Source: Paguma larvata | Taxonomy: Eukaryota; Chordata; Mammalia; Carnivora; Viverridae | Length of the DNA stretch: 64,000 nucleotides | Assembly (NCBI GenBank): GCA_030068075.1 | Contig: CM057843.1 | Location: 42,353,832-42,417,831, forward strand | Direction of reading: 5' to 3' | In this document: in pieces, positions 43,601 through 58,600 of the stretch | Numbering within the stretch: the first letter of the stretch is position 1 | Layout: the number at the start of each line of letters is the position of its first letter | The notes under the pieces: generated by a model | The model's database searches: none | Told to the model about the DNA's origin: nothing | What the model saw: only the letters and a program-made list of their open reading frames with translations | Translations under genes and position numbers: made by a program

Positions 43601-46600
43601 GAACAACAAAATCAAAACCCGCTGATTCAACAGCCAAGTAAACATGAACCACTGTTCCCGCCCCAACCACCACCGCCCCAGCCCCAGCCCCGGCTACATT
43701 TTCCACCTCATTCTGATCAGAGGAAACATGCAGCCTGGCACACCGAGACACACCAACCGGGCCTCGGTCAACACTAACTGAGATGACTGCTTGAATGAAA
43801 GGCTTAACGTGAACAGACTCTTACAACAAGGGTGGCTCTATCTGTAAAGCTGCCAGTCGTCTAAGTTTTTCTGCAACTAAAGATCAGACTTTCTAAGAGG
43901 GAGAGGAGCCAAATGACATGGTGACTGTAACCTGGTCTGATAAGCTTTCAACTGGAACCCAAGGGTTCCAGCAACTTCTCCCAGAAGCATACCGGGTCTC
44001 TGCCCAGGAACAAAGGACTTCCTAGGTCAGGGAAGGGAGAAAAGCTCAATGGACATCAGCTTGTGGCTAGAGAATATGGAGTCAAAAAAAAAAAAAAAAA
44101 AAAGTAGAAAAGAAAAGAAATGGAAAAACGCCCCTTTCTGGAGTGTTAAAACAACTCTCTCACAGACATGTGGGCAGATGTCGAGTGGGTGTTTGCTTCT
44201 TCTCGTTTCCCAGGCATAGTGTTCAGCAAGCTCCCCAGAACCAGAATTTCTAAGTCAATCTGATTTGGAAAAGTTTCGGCTTATTGAGGCAAAAAGACTC
44301 TCTGAGGACAAAATCGGGCCGAACTGGAGTTAAGTCAGACAAATACCAATGAGTGCTAACCTGCCAGCATGGACGGGGGCAAAAGAAACAGCTGCTTGGC
44401 CCACTTCTTATAGTTTTGATCGGGGAGCCCAAACGAGGCAAGAGTTCAAAAACTTTTCTCCTGCAAATCAGCCTTCTGGGCAGCAGCACAATGTGCCAAC
44501 AGGTCTGCTCAACTGTCCTGAGGTCCCCGCTCGCAGCTTCACCTTCTGGCGTGCCCCTTTTACCATAGCTGACTGACCAGTAGAACTCAGTGTTTGGGCA
44601 AATTCTCTCTCTCTTTGAAGCAGGAGTTCTCCCGTGCTGGTCAGAGAACCAGCTGCATCAGAATCACCTAAATAGAGATTCTCGAATACTACCCCCGGAA
44701 ATTGTACATTTAGTAGATCTGGGGTGGGGCCCAGAAAATCTATATTTAAAAAAATATTTCCCCACAAACTGTATAAGCATTTTCATTGTCTATCAAAATT
44801 GAAAATGCAAGCATGTACCCTTTGAGACTCCCACCGCTGGGAACATCTACGTCATAAAATTTTATCAAGACACACGGACAAGGATGCTCCCTGCATTCGT
44901 ATTTATAATAGCAAAGAATTGAGAACAACCAACACATCTATCAATGACAGTGATTACACAATTTTAGCATATTCAACAGAATGTTCTATGGAATACTAGA
45001 CAACTATAGAAAAGAGTGAAACAATCTCCTAGAATACACTAAAAATTTTTAAGCTTAATAAATCAAGGAGCAAAAGAGTGCTACAGTTTAGAACACAACT
45101 CCTAGTATGTTTTAAACACGTATACATATACATGTAGAAACACATATACATATTTACAGCAATAGATGATAGCAATATGCTGATATATGCAGAAAAAAAT
45201 TGGAAGCAAAATTCCCCTGCCTTTGAGTAGGAGAAGGGGTCTGGGGACAGGGACACTTTCTCTTTCAGTACTATTTGCATTTTCTAACCTATTGCTTTAA
45301 TTTCACTTTTTAATGTCAGTAGAGGATTGTCTGGGTCATGGAACTGTGGACTATCTTTATTACTTTTTCTGCTTTAAATTTTTACAAATTTAAAGGTTAC
45401 CAGGTGATTCTGATGTGTATCAGATTTGGGAAGTACTGAGACCCTGGGTGCCTCCAGGTCACACGAACGTTACACCTGACAGCCCTCAGGAGTGGCCTGG
45501 AAGTACAAAAAGGGCACTGGTGACAGGAGAGGACCCCAGTATGTCCTGGCATGGCTTACAGGGTCGAGGCAGGCTTCAGGCTTTAAGGCTCCTAAAGCAG
45601 AAGGTCATTTCTGAAACTGTTCCCCAACCAGCAGACAGAGTGAGGGGGAGACAGGGTAAACCCCCCCAGCCAGACACTAGCAAGTGTCCCTTCAGGACAC
45701 AGGACATGAAAGTTACAGGAGGGGGTATGAGACATACACATCAGCAGAAAAAAGAAAAAACATTAAACCGTGATACACTGCTTCTGGACGACCAAAAGGA
45801 CAACGAACAGAACAAACACAGATCAGTGATTGTATCCTCGGCCCTTAGGGTCAAGAATTCAGGGTCCTTGCTGTGAAATGATCTTGAAGCCTCAGGCGGC
45901 TCTACAGAACCAGAGGTTTTGTTGAACCAGTGGTCTAAGAAGACTCCATGAATGTGCAGGTTTCCAGACGGGGGACGTTTCACTTGGACGATATCAGAGA
46001 ACAGGATAACAGAGCCAAAAGCACCAAACCCGATGCATCAGAAGCACATCTTAAATATGCCAAGACTAACAGAAAGAAGAGCACTTGAAAAGAAGGTCAA
46101 TAAATGGATAGTATGTGGTTTGTGAGGTTAAAAAATTTCTCAAAGGAAAGGAGAGAGTAAATCCCTGTTTGAAAATAATTTTAAAGAGTAATATTAAACT
46201 ATCTTCTGATGCAAAATATCAGCCCGTTTAGATTAGTTCTAGAAAGATTACAGCAGTCTTCTAAGTTTAAAATGATCAGAAACACCTAACGAACGAAAGA
46301 GTTATCCATCTAAATACTTCATTTTCTTATAAAGGAGTATGATGCCACTAGATCATAATAGTACTTGTGTCATTACTGCTGGTGAGATTTTTAAAATCTT
46401 ACTATTACCTAGAATAGGCTGGGCTAAATTGATAGTAGCACATTAAAACAGTCTGGTTAAGAGATGTTTTTCAGGACAAATATTGAAATACTTAACATTC
46501 AAAGTGCTGTTGCTGAGTCATGAGTTAGTATTTGAAGAAGGAAAGTTGAAACAGATGACTTTGGTTATTGTACCAGATGCAGAAAGACACACGAGACACA

Positions 46601-49600
46601 CAGCAGAGTGGAGGTCTCAATGGAACAGCTGAGGACATGAGGGCTTCTGAGTCTCTCACAAAAAAGTAGACAGGCATAAGCTCCCACTGGCAGGAGAGTA
46701 AGTCGTAGCTAAAATGGACCAAATGTCCAAGCATCACTCCGAAGCAGAAGTTTAAAGAGCAGGGAGACTGACTGAAGAATCACGGAAATGTTCTCACTCC
46801 ATGCAGAAAAATCATCTAATAATGGTCACGATATACAGACATGAAAGTGGATGAGTCCAAGAGCTGCCATCTTAGATTAAGATGACGGGATTCTGAGTGG
46901 GGTACAACAGTCACTTTCCTTCCACAAACATGATTGGACTTACAAATCTGAATAGAAACTTAGTAGACCAATGATAAAGATGATATCAGAATCTACTCAT
47001 AAGAGGTGGAAGTCTTTTCTATTATTGTCTTAATGAGTTAAAAAGGACATACTTCCCAAGAGCACACATGTCCCAATGTCTCAGTATAATTGAAAAGAAT
47101 TGTGCTGCACTGTTTGCCACCTCTTTACACAAAATGTGATGGTTTGTCAGTTTTAATTCACTCACTGTTGCAGCCGCTGCTGCCTCTAGTCCCTGCTGGC
47201 TCGGGGTTGGGCTGACTGGGGCCTCCACAGGCTGCCCTTCCTGATAGTGAATGGAAGAGAAGAGGAAGGGAGAAAGAAACGAAAGAGGGAGGGAGTGAGA
47301 GGGGAGACGAATGGAGGGTACATGGAAGGATGAAGATGGTCAGAAAAGGGAGAAGGAGGGTCTTGTAACTCAGCTGCTCTCCAACAGGAATAATAATCTA
47401 ACAGCCGTATGAGAGTCATGCAATAAGATCTTTTGGGTTTTACTAGGCAGTGTAATAAGTAATCATTATTGCATTGTCAGAAATGAAAAGTTGGCGTGTG
47501 TGTGTGTGTGTATGTATAGAATTCATAAGCACACATACATTAAGTAAACACAAGTTTATGTGCTGCATTAAAAAAAAAATCAATATACTTTAAACAAAAT
47601 CTTTTTCCCAGATGTCTCGGTTGGTGAAAGTATCACGGTCTCATTTTAAACAAAAATGTCTCAGCGTCAGCCCTGTGGTTGCCCAGGCAAACCACACGAG
47701 TGGGTTCACCCACCTGCAGCTCTTGCGGCGCTGATTTGGCTGAGGCTGCCCCCAGGCAGGCCCAGGCCTGGATTTTGCTGAGCACAGCATGAGCAAAGCA
47801 TGAGCAAAGCACGACCAGGAAAGGTAAAAACTTATGACTTGTTTCCTGTACCGAAGCTACTCAAAGCTAAATCCAGATGCTTGAGCAGCAAATACATGGG
47901 TTAAAAAAAATTGTTTTTTCATTAGGTCCAGTGCACATGCTGGGATACGACACAAGTACATTTTAAGAGGGTATAGATTTATGCACAATTCATTACATCT
48001 GATGAGGAATTGCCTTGATCTCAAGGAAAAAAAAATCGAGTATTTTTCAGCAACAAAAATACACCCACCAAATGCTTCCTCCTCAAATATTGATGGCGAA
48101 GGACCAGTGGTTTAAATAGGAGCATCCAAGGTACACACAGTAGCGCAACCACTACCAGGAAACACTGAATTCCTTTCTACAAAGTAAGGACAAGGCACAT
48201 CACATTAATCAAACATGCAGTTTCCAACTCTAGCACAAATTCCCCCCCAAACAGTATTTTCTTACTGATCTACAAATGACACCATCCAGTTCTCAAACCA
48301 ATTAGCAGATATTGTGGCAAAGCCCAAGAATTGTCTGATAGGATGCTAAGGAGGATGGGCTGAATTTAGGTCTGAAGGGGTGGGCTGAACACCAACACCA
48401 CAGAAAGAGATTTTTAAAGGTTTTTTTTCAGATATCTGGCTTCCTGGGGCACCTGGGCAGCTCAGCCAGTTGAGTGTCTGACTTTGGCTCAGGTCATGAT
48501 CTCACGGTTCATGAGTTTGAGCCCCACATCAGGCTGTCTGATGTCAGCACAGAGCCCGCTTCGATCGTCTGTCCCCTTCCCAATGCGCCTCCCCCACATG
48601 TGCACGTCCGTGCTCTATCTCTCAAAAGTAAGTAAAAATTAAAAAAGAAAAGAAAAGAAATATCTGGCTTTCTGACCGAGGGTAACCACCTAAGCCAGTC
48701 TACCTCTGGGTTGACGCACCTGTCCAGAATACAGCATCGAATTACTAGAATCACCGTAGGAAAAGAGAAACATGTTTATGAAATGGATCAGAAGGCTTGG
48801 CGCTTTCTCAGATGTATGAGCATCGTAGGCTGTCCACTTGTAAAATATAAGGATAACCAAGTAGCCAAACAAAGAGGTCATGAAGATTATTTCAGGAATA
48901 AATCCAAAGTAGATATTCAGAGGCTTCTTGAAATAGCTAAAAAGAGAGAAAAAAATCTTGAAGGTGAACAGACCCAGGGGCGCCCGGCTGGCTCAGCTGG
49001 TGGAGCATGCAGCTCTTGATCTCAAGGTTGTGAGTTCAAGTTTCACATTGGATATAGAGCTTACTTTAAAAAAAAATTAAAAATTAAAAACATAACAAAA
49101 CAGTGAACAGACCCAGGGTCACTCTTAGACCAAATGGAGTACTCACTAGATTTCCCACCTACAGTTCCCTCAATCCTGTCTTTATCACCTTCAGAAGCAA
49201 CAACCAGATGCACTGAATTCAGAAAACAGAGACAAGCAGGATTAACTACGACTTCTCAACTTTTGGACCTTGAACAGTTCCGCTACCACCCCCACCAATC
49301 TTGCCCCATCAGAGAGAGACTGGAAAATATAGTACCTTCTGGGACCACCGTTTATAATTTTATGTGAGTTACACATCAAGAGAAAAAATACCTCACTCAT
49401 TTTGATGAAAATGACATAAGGTTTTTCAAAGAGCTTTACTACGGTTATAAATTATTAAGGGATTAATATTAATTAAGCCTCATTTAAGAGAATAAGACTT
49501 TTATAAAAGCACTTCTTTAATGCAGAATAAGGTTCTGAATTATTAATCCCTCCCCAAAGATGTCATGATTTCTTTAGGCGAAAGCATTACCTAAATCATG

Positions 49601-52600
49601 TGTGTGACAGAAACACAGCAACTCACGTATGGTTGAAGAGACTCAGGCTGACCCCAAACATCATGTGGATGATGCCAAGGATGACAGACGTCTTCATTTT
49701 AAAGGAATTGAGAAAGGTCAGTTTATTGGTAGCAATGTTCCAGATCTATCAGAATCCAAGGAAACAAGAAAGCATTACAAAGAGTTCATGAATGGGACAT
49801 TATTATGCGCCAATGTTAAAAAATTTTTAAATATTTATTTATTTTGAGAGAGAGCGAGCAAGAGAGAGCATGCATGTATGTACACAAGCAGGGGAGGGGC
49901 AGAGAGGAGTGACAGAATCCCAAGCAGGCTCCACACTATCAGCGCAGAGCCCAACGTGGGGATCAAACTTACAAACCATAAGATCATGACCTGAGCCGAG
50001 ATCAAGAGTTGGACGCTTAACTGAATACGCCACCCATGTGCCTCTCACCAATTATTTTTTTAAGTAAGCTTTACACCCAAAATGGGGCTTGAAGTCGTAT
50101 CAAGAAAGAGTCACGTGCTCTAATACTTAAGCCAGCCAAGAGCTCCTATTCATCTGTTTTTTAAAGCTTTTTTTAATTATGGAAAGTTCTAAACATAGGC
50201 TTAAGTAGAGAGTATAACAAATTCCCATTTACCTATGACCCAGCTTGAATAATTACTTTTTTTTTTATTTTAGAGAGAGAGAGAGCACATGCTAGCAGGG
50301 GAGAGGGGCAGAGGGAGAGAGACAGAATCTCGAGTAGGCTCCATGCTCAACGCAGAGGCCAACATAGGGCTTAATCCCACAACCCTGGGATCATGACCCA
50401 AGCCGAAATCAAGAGTCAGAAGCTCAACTGACTGAGCCACCCAAGCGCCCCCCTGAACAATTACTACTGGCTCAAGATTCAATCTTATTTCATCACACAG
50501 ACAACCTATTCCCCACTTCCTTGTTAGTTGGAAGCCAAGTTCAGATATCATATCATTTTACCTGTAAATACTTCAGTACAGATCTCTAAAAGGTAAGCAC
50601 TCATTTTTATTTTATTAAAATTTTTTTTAATGTTTATTTTTGAGAGAGAGACAGTGCGTGAGTAGGTCAGGGACAGAGAGAGAGGCAGACACAGAATCCG
50701 AAGCAGGTTCCGAGATGTCAGCACAGAGCCTGATGTGGGGCTTGAACTCACAAACTGCGAGATCATGACCTGAGCAAAGTCGGATGCTTAACCGATTGAT
50801 CCATCCAGGTGCCCAGTAAGCACTCATTTTTAAAACATAACCACAATGCTGTTATCACCCCCTGAAAGCATTAACAATGATTCTTTAATAGAAACATATA
50901 GTCAGTATTTAAGTTTCCCTGATTGTGCCCCAATTTTTTAAAATAATTCATTAAAAAATAAATAAATAAAATAATTCATTTATTCAAAAGTAGGATCCAG
51001 ATCAGGTCTCTATGTTGATTACTGACACAGCTCTTATTATCATTTTTTTTTTTTTCAAAAGGAATCCTAGTTCCATAGGGATAATGCTATTCTTTTTTTT
51101 TTTTTTTTTTAATGTTTGTTTATTTTTGAGAGACAGAGCATGAGCGGGGTAGGGGCAGAGAGAGAGGTAGACACAGAATCTGAAGAAGGCTCCAGGCTCC
51201 AAGCTGTCATCACAGAGCCCAACATGGGGCTCGAACCCACGACCTGTGAGATCATGACCTAAGCTGAAGTCAGTCACTCAACTGACTGAGCCAACCAGGG
51301 GCCCCTGACACAGCTCTTAAATCTCTAATCTATAAATCCTCCCTTTAGCTCTCCTTTTTTATTTCTTAACAAAATATTTGAAAAAGTTAGAACATTTATC
51401 TTGTAGATGTTCCCCTAGTCTGTGTTTTGCTGATCACATACCCATAATGCGCTCATTCCGTCTATTTTTAAATATTAGTTGCCTTAAGCTTTGTCACCTA
51501 GGGCCTGGACATCTTTAATATTTTCCCACAGTTCTCTGCCTCTACTTGGCTGTCAGATTACATTTCCTAAGTCACTAACTCTGATGCAGTCACTTCCTGC
51601 GCACAAACCTACCTTGCACCCCCACTGTCTTCTCTAGGATGAAGTGTGAACTCAGTAGCCTAATAAGCCAGACCTTTCACCAGCTAGCGTGGCTTTTTTT
51701 TCTGAACTGGCCTCCATGTGAGAAGACTCAAAACTTGCGGCTGGTTCTGTCTCCAGCCCCAGTCTCCCCTGAAACTCAGTTCTACAGCTCCGACTGCCTG
51801 GTGGACATTTTGCCTGTGGGTCCAACAGGCACATCAAATTCAACACCTACCCTTAAGTGTTAAATGAGATGTACACAAAACAACATAACAACAACAAAAC
51901 ACTCTGTTAACTACAGAACACTATATAAATGTTACCTAATGTTTTTATTAGACTCTAAGCTACTTGAGGCCAGGAACTACATCTTATGATTCTGTGTTTC
52001 CCCCGGCAAGCACTATGCCTGCAGAAAGAATTCAGTAAACATTTGTTAAATGCATATGTGAAATGTTATCGAACCTCTCCGAGCCTTGGTTTCCTTATCT
52101 GTATGATAGGGATAGCAGTATTTCCCTGTTAGAATTGTTTGAGCGGAGAGCCCTAGTGTCTGTTGACTAATGAAATGGGTAAAGAAGATGTGGTATATAT
52201 ACACAATGGAGTATTACTGAGCCATCAAAAAGAATGGAAGCTTGCCATTTGCCCTGATGTGGATGGAGGCAGAGAGTATTATTCTAAGTGAAATAAGTCA
52301 GTCAGAAAGACAAAAGAAACCTTGATCTTTCTGGCCCATAATGATGTGTTTTTCCTCTGGAATTCTGCACTCCTTACTGTCTAATGCTCTTTCTTAAATC
52401 CCTCCCAACCCCCTTTTAAGTACACAATACAAAAGATTTTATCACACTTTATTTGCCTAAGTATTTTTTTTTAATTCTGGGATAAATTTTTTAAGTATAT
52501 AAAGATAAGAATGGAAATCTAAAAATCCATAGGAAAAGACTATTTCTGTTTTGTTAAAATACCTGCTAAACTAAGTTAAACAGAAATAAATTGGGAAGGA

Positions 52601-55600
52601 GTCTTGAAAATCAATCTTCCCAGGGTCAAAATTATTAGCCGCCTCTGAAATAAGCAGTGCAGGAAAGATTATTTGCATCCCCAAAGCACTTGGGTCTCTT
52701 ATGGTTTGGACGCACTCTGGACAAATACACAAAGGCTTTCAAAAATATGTCAACTGAAGGGGCGCCTGGGGGGGCTCAATCGGTTAAGTGTCTGACTCTT
52801 GATTTCGGCTCAGGTCATGACCTCACGGTTTGTGGGATCGAGTCCCTGTGCTGACAGTGCAGAGCCTGCTTGGGATTCTCTCTCTCCCCCCTCTTTCTGT
52901 CCCTCTCCTGCTTGCATGCACGCGTGCTCCCTCTCTCAAAATAAATAAATAAACTTAAAAAAAATACATCAACTGAAAACCAAATAACCATTTATCTTCT
53001 ACTTAATTCTCTCACTTCATGGTTACAGTTTAAAGAACTGGTGTTAGACACGTAGGAAAGAAGTGCTCTTACTGGATCGATGCCAAAAGGGTACGGCCCA
53101 CCAAAAACTCCAGGGACGGCTGGATTCAACTGCAGCACAGGGTTCCCCCGAAGTGTCTCATCCCTACCATGTTGGGAGAAAAGTTCCATTTGTTTTTATC
53201 AAGAGAGGGAAACCGCTAGGGTCCCAAAACTGGTCCTAAAACAAACTACCAAAACTGTCTTGTCTCTTCAGTAAAAGAGGAGGGACTTGCATCTGAGAAT
53301 GAGAAGGCTCAGCAATAACAAAAGAACGCAACGAACAAATACACCTGCATAACCAAGCAGGAAATTTGGGGATTCTGCTTTTAATTTACAAAAAGAATCA
53401 ACGTGCCTACATTTATCATCTCAGTTTCTTGACGAGTACCGAAAGAATCCCAAAGCACTTCCCAGGCTGGGCCATAAATAAGAGGGAACACTGGATTCTT
53501 CTGAAACAGAGACACGGTCAGCCACTTCCTAAAGAAGTAGAAGTTTACCACTTGTCTGGAAAAATCAGAACCGAACAGGAAAGGAATAAGCTTTGACTTT
53601 CAGCTTCTTTGCAACTTACGTCCAATTATATAAAGAGAACATTGGTCGTACGCTCCAGGATGACCCGAAGATATTAAGTGACTTGGAAAAGCAATCGTTG
53701 TAGATGAGGCCAGTGTAGATGGAAAACACACCCATCAATAGAATAATGTACCGGCCGCTGAACACAGTGCTAAACATCTGGAAACCAGAAGAAAGAAGTC
53801 AATGAAATGTACTCCCAGTGGCTCGTGTTGTGACGGTGTTAATTGAGAATATACTAGACCCTTCTTCTCACACTATTTTACCCCACCCTGAGTCAGAGAG
53901 CTTGAAGTAAAGGTCAAAACACAATGCTAACAAGAAATTACTTTCATAGCACATGGAACACAGTGTTAAAAGGAATACAACTTCTCTATTCTTGACGTGG
54001 CCTCTGTAACTTCTCTATAACGTCACAGATAAAAGACTTTCAGATCATAATTTTATAGTGACTGCTTGAGGAATTACAAAGTGTCAGTTCGACGTGGATG
54101 TGGCAAACATTACCTCATTCTCGTTCTTCTGGGAAAGGAGCCGGCTCTCCCTTAACACCATCCATACAGCAAAGAGGGTCATCAAAATGCCATGGCCAAA
54201 GTCCCCAAACATCACAGCAAACAGGAAGGGGAAAGTGATGATGGTATATGGAGCTATAAAGAAACCAAAGGAGAAAAAAGACAAAGTACAGACAACCGTG
54301 CTCACCACCAAAAGGTCACGTTGCTCTCTGTACTCTAAGATCAGTAGAAGGGGACTTATTCCCTAGTAGCTATTGGTCAGATGAACCCCCAGAGAAACCC
54401 TTCCATGATAGGACCTCACAAAGCAGCTCTGATGCCATCTAGGCTATTGCTAGCATTTTTAACAAAGAACACAGGAAATGCAAGTTTTGTCCCTAGCCCT
54501 GGCAACAGTGTAATTTGCTCTTTGATTCCTTTTCTCTAACCTCTGGGACACTGCTCCTTTGACAGGCCAGCTTTCTTCTCTTGTGTAGCAACCATTTCCC
54601 AGCTGAATAAAGCTCCCAGTCAAGTGGGAGAAAGCCCAGAACCCAGAGCAAAGCCAGTCCTGTAGAAGATTCCAGCTAAAAAGGAATTCTCACACTCTTC
54701 ATTTAATAATTAACTCTCCCATTTTTGCTTGGTGAAATCTGCTTTGTGTCTAAAATGGTCAATAATTGCTATATTTTCTCTGTCTAACCTGGAGTAGGGA
54801 AGCCTTTTTAAAATATCAGGTATCTTGGAAAAAACTTTTTGCTTAAAGTACTTCTTGCAAATGTTGTGCTAGAGAAAGTCAGGTGTTTCATAGTTGTGAG
54901 GGCGTACAAAAGAATCCAATCCACCGAGCTCATTCCTACAAAACCACCTCTTAAAAGAGTGCCATCCAGCAACAAACCTCCCTCTCCGTGTCAAAGTGGA
55001 CACGTCTTTACAGGAATGACACTAGAGCTGAGGTCCTGACAACACTGTTAGTTTTAAACCAGTTATTCAAAAACATTTGAAGGGAGGTATTAGAAGAAAT
55101 CACAAACAATAAAATAAAACTGCTAGAAGGAGAAGATTCAAGCTTTTTTTTACCTGGGTTTATCTCTCGGTAAGTCCCGATTCCGTAAGCATCTACTATG
55201 TTCTGAAAGCCATATGTGAACTTGTTCGTTTTGTTATAGGTTGGGGGAGTCTGATTTGTTTGCATCCTGTTCAAGATGGAGGGCACAGTGGAGCCGCTGT
55301 GTTCCTGGGAGACATTGAGCACACAGAGCACAATTAGACCATCCTGACCGTGTGCATATTCATCGACACTTATCAAACCTATTTCCATATGAAATACGTG
55401 CTACTTATTCTACGTGAATTGTTTCTCAATCTTCCCAAGTCTTTGGGGGGAAACTGGAACTAGGTATAAAATTTACAATGAAAAATTTCCTGTGAAAAAA
55501 AATTCAGTTCTAAAACATGTAACCAAAGAAAACATGAAACTTCCTTGCCTGGAGACATCCTCATCTGCCTTTCTAAGAGCATCATTGTTCTTTCCTCCTT

Positions 55601-58600
55601 TTATGGAGAAAGCAGCGTATCTTCTCAAGCTAACTACTAAGCAGGACGGCCAGAGTTATCCCTCGGAAGCGTCCGCTGGACAGAAAAAATGGATCAGGAA
55701 ACTGATGTTGTGGTTGTGAGCTACCCTGAAGAATCACGGGTATATGACCTAGTCATTTCATCTTTTTTGAACTGTAGTTTCCACATTCAGAAAATAAGAT
55801 GTACAAAATGTACGGTTAGGATATAAGAGGAGCACAAAGTGAGTAGAATCAAGAACTCCGAAAGTAAAAATGCCACAAAAATGTAATTAATTCATGTTAT
55901 TGTTGATGGGAGCCTCTCTTCCTGGCTGCGTGGCTGGTGGTGCAGGACTCACCGTGCCCCTTCTGAGTGCAAACTGGATGGAGTCGAGGTCGGTGACAGG
56001 GCACCAGACCTCGGCGATCAGGCACTTCTGGGTCACGTCTATGTTGCACAGATTGAGGGTGTGGTAGATGGCCTTCATCTTCCGCACCTTGATGAACCAG
56101 ACACGGATGTTCTTAGCGGCCGCCTGCAGAACCCTCTGGCGGTGGTCCTCTGTTTGATTCAGAACCTTTTGGGAGAGAAAGGACCGAGGAGAAATCCTTC
56201 TACAGAACCAGTCTTAGATCTCAGAATATGAATAGCAAAAAGGCACAGCTTTCTGAGAAGGGTTGCTAGGGATCTATTCTTTTTCAGACCAGAATGACTT
56301 TTTTTGGGCACCTGTGTGGCTCAGTCAGTTGAGTGTCCGACTTAAGCTCAGGTTATGATCTTGTGGTTCGTGCTTTCGAGCCTCACAAAGTTCAGGGCCT
56401 GAAGACTGCTTTGTATTCTGTGTCTCCCTCTCTCTCTGCCCCTCCCCGCTCATGTTCTGTCTGTCTCTCTCTCAAAACATGAATAAACATTAAAAAAAAG
56501 AAAGGATGGCTTATTAGGGAGGTAAATTCAAGAAATTAGAGTTTTAGTTACTAATATTCATTTTCTTTTAGCTTCAAGCTGAAGAGAAACCTGAGGAAAT
56601 TGTTTTTAGCTCTTCTATATTTAATCTTCCCGCCAAGTCCACAGCACAATGTAGGTCAGTGGCTTTTACTTGGATCGTTAAAGAGCAACGGCTTTCCATC
56701 TGGAGTCTGTAACTCAGACTCAAAGAAGTTGGTATCATCATAGGCCTGGGAGTTGGTAAAATCCATACTTAAGAACAGTAAGCTGCAGAATCCCCTGAAC
56801 ATAAGCCAGCATCAGGGAATGATGGGAAAGAGGCAGGCCTGAGTACCATTGTCTGCCTATGCCAAGAGAGACTCCGTGCCAGGGCACAAGAGACAAGAGA
56901 CGCTATGGGGTCAGGAGGACTCATGGCCTTAGAGGGGATTTAGACCGCCACATACCAGTGTTATCATGGGGCAGATGAGGCTTTGTCTTGCTGTCAGGCT
57001 TCTTGGGGGTAGGGGAGGGAAACATTTTCAGTGCTGATCCTTTGCAAACCAGTACAGGTTTCTCTCAGACTGATCACACTGCCGGAACCACGGTGGAAGG
57101 AAAGGACAGGGACACTTTACATTCTATTGCCTTGGTAATCACCATTTAAGATTTTAATAGCAGAAGAGGGGCTAAGCCAAAGGGCGAGCAACCCACCACT
57201 CACACTTCTGCATGGAAACTGACCTTAAATCTCCACATTTCTTTAGAGAGGAAAAAGCTATGCACTAGCCATGTTAGCACAGGCTCCATCATACTTGGCT
57301 CATCAAGTCAATTCAGAAAAAAGTAGTAAGTACTTTCTTAAGGAGAGTAGGTGGGGACTTCCACAGAGATTTTTAAAAAACCTAAAGGCTAGAGAAACTC
57401 TTATATCACTTAAGAATATTAAGGAACAAAGTTATTTTCTCTCCTGGCTGTTGACAATTTTACAATTACCATTCAAACTTCTGGAAGAATGCTAGATAAA
57501 CTTGTAAGCAATGCCCTATTTGCTTTTCTCTTTCTCCACCCCGCATCCCCACATCTCACTCCTTGATATTCAGTCCATTTTTAAAGTTCTAGTTCATATA
57601 GCTGGGTATTTTAAAGATCAAATTCTGTCCATATTGTCAATGCCTTTTAAAAAATCTATCCATGAGTCTAGGAGGGGATAAGACAGGCCTAGAACCCAGA
57701 ACATACTAATCGGCCTGCCACCCACCAACAGCTCTAAAAACTCTCTTCCCTTGGTTAAACAGGTGGGCGCATCTCAAAGGAGCCGACAATAGGCCAAGAT
57801 GGTGGGTCATATGCTGTGGGAGTTGGAGGGAAAGAGGACAAAGGGAGTTGAAATGGGAGTGACAGCATATCTCTGGTGACTCTGTCCCCACTAGAAAGAA
57901 CGGTCTTTAGGATTAAGGACAGTGGGCACCTCTTATCTGCAGGGGATACCATCCAAGACCCCCAGTGCGTCCCTGGAACAGTAAATAGTACCTAACTCTA
58001 TAAATTGTATGTTATTTCTTATATACATATACCCTATGATGAAGTTTAATTTATAAATTAGGCAATTATATTAGGCAATTAACAATAACTAATAATAAAA
58101 TAGAACAAGTGTAATGACATACTATAATAAATAGTCCTATGAATGTAGCATCTCTAAATATCTTCCTGTACTGTACTCACCGTTTTTCTTGTGAGGATGT
58201 GCGAGGAGAAAATGCCTACATGAGCATGAGGGGATGAAGTGCAGGGAGTGGAGTAGGCGTGTGATGCAGCGTTAGGCTACTACCGACCTTCCGACATCAT
58301 CAGAAGGAGGATCATCTGTTTCGGAATCACAGTAACTGCGATCTCAGAAAGCAAAACTGTGGATGGCAGGGGGGACTATTGTATGTTTTAATGTTTCAAG
58401 AAGGCAATCATTGCAGTCTTTCAACAGGAAACAAAGCTCCAGTTGGCCACCCTTTCCTTCCACGTATGCATCAATCATGACTCCTTCCTTGGGACTTTGT
58501 GACAACCATGGAATGTATGAACCAACCAGTGATATGGTAAAAATCTAACACAGTCTCTTCTTGTGTACAAGAGTTATACCAGGACTCTTTGCCTAGACTG

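Noticed and set aside
55414..55719. 101-codon plus-strand open frame in an ATP6V0A1 intron
   Set aside because: AT-rich intron sequence without family match, and opposite to a well-supported gene.
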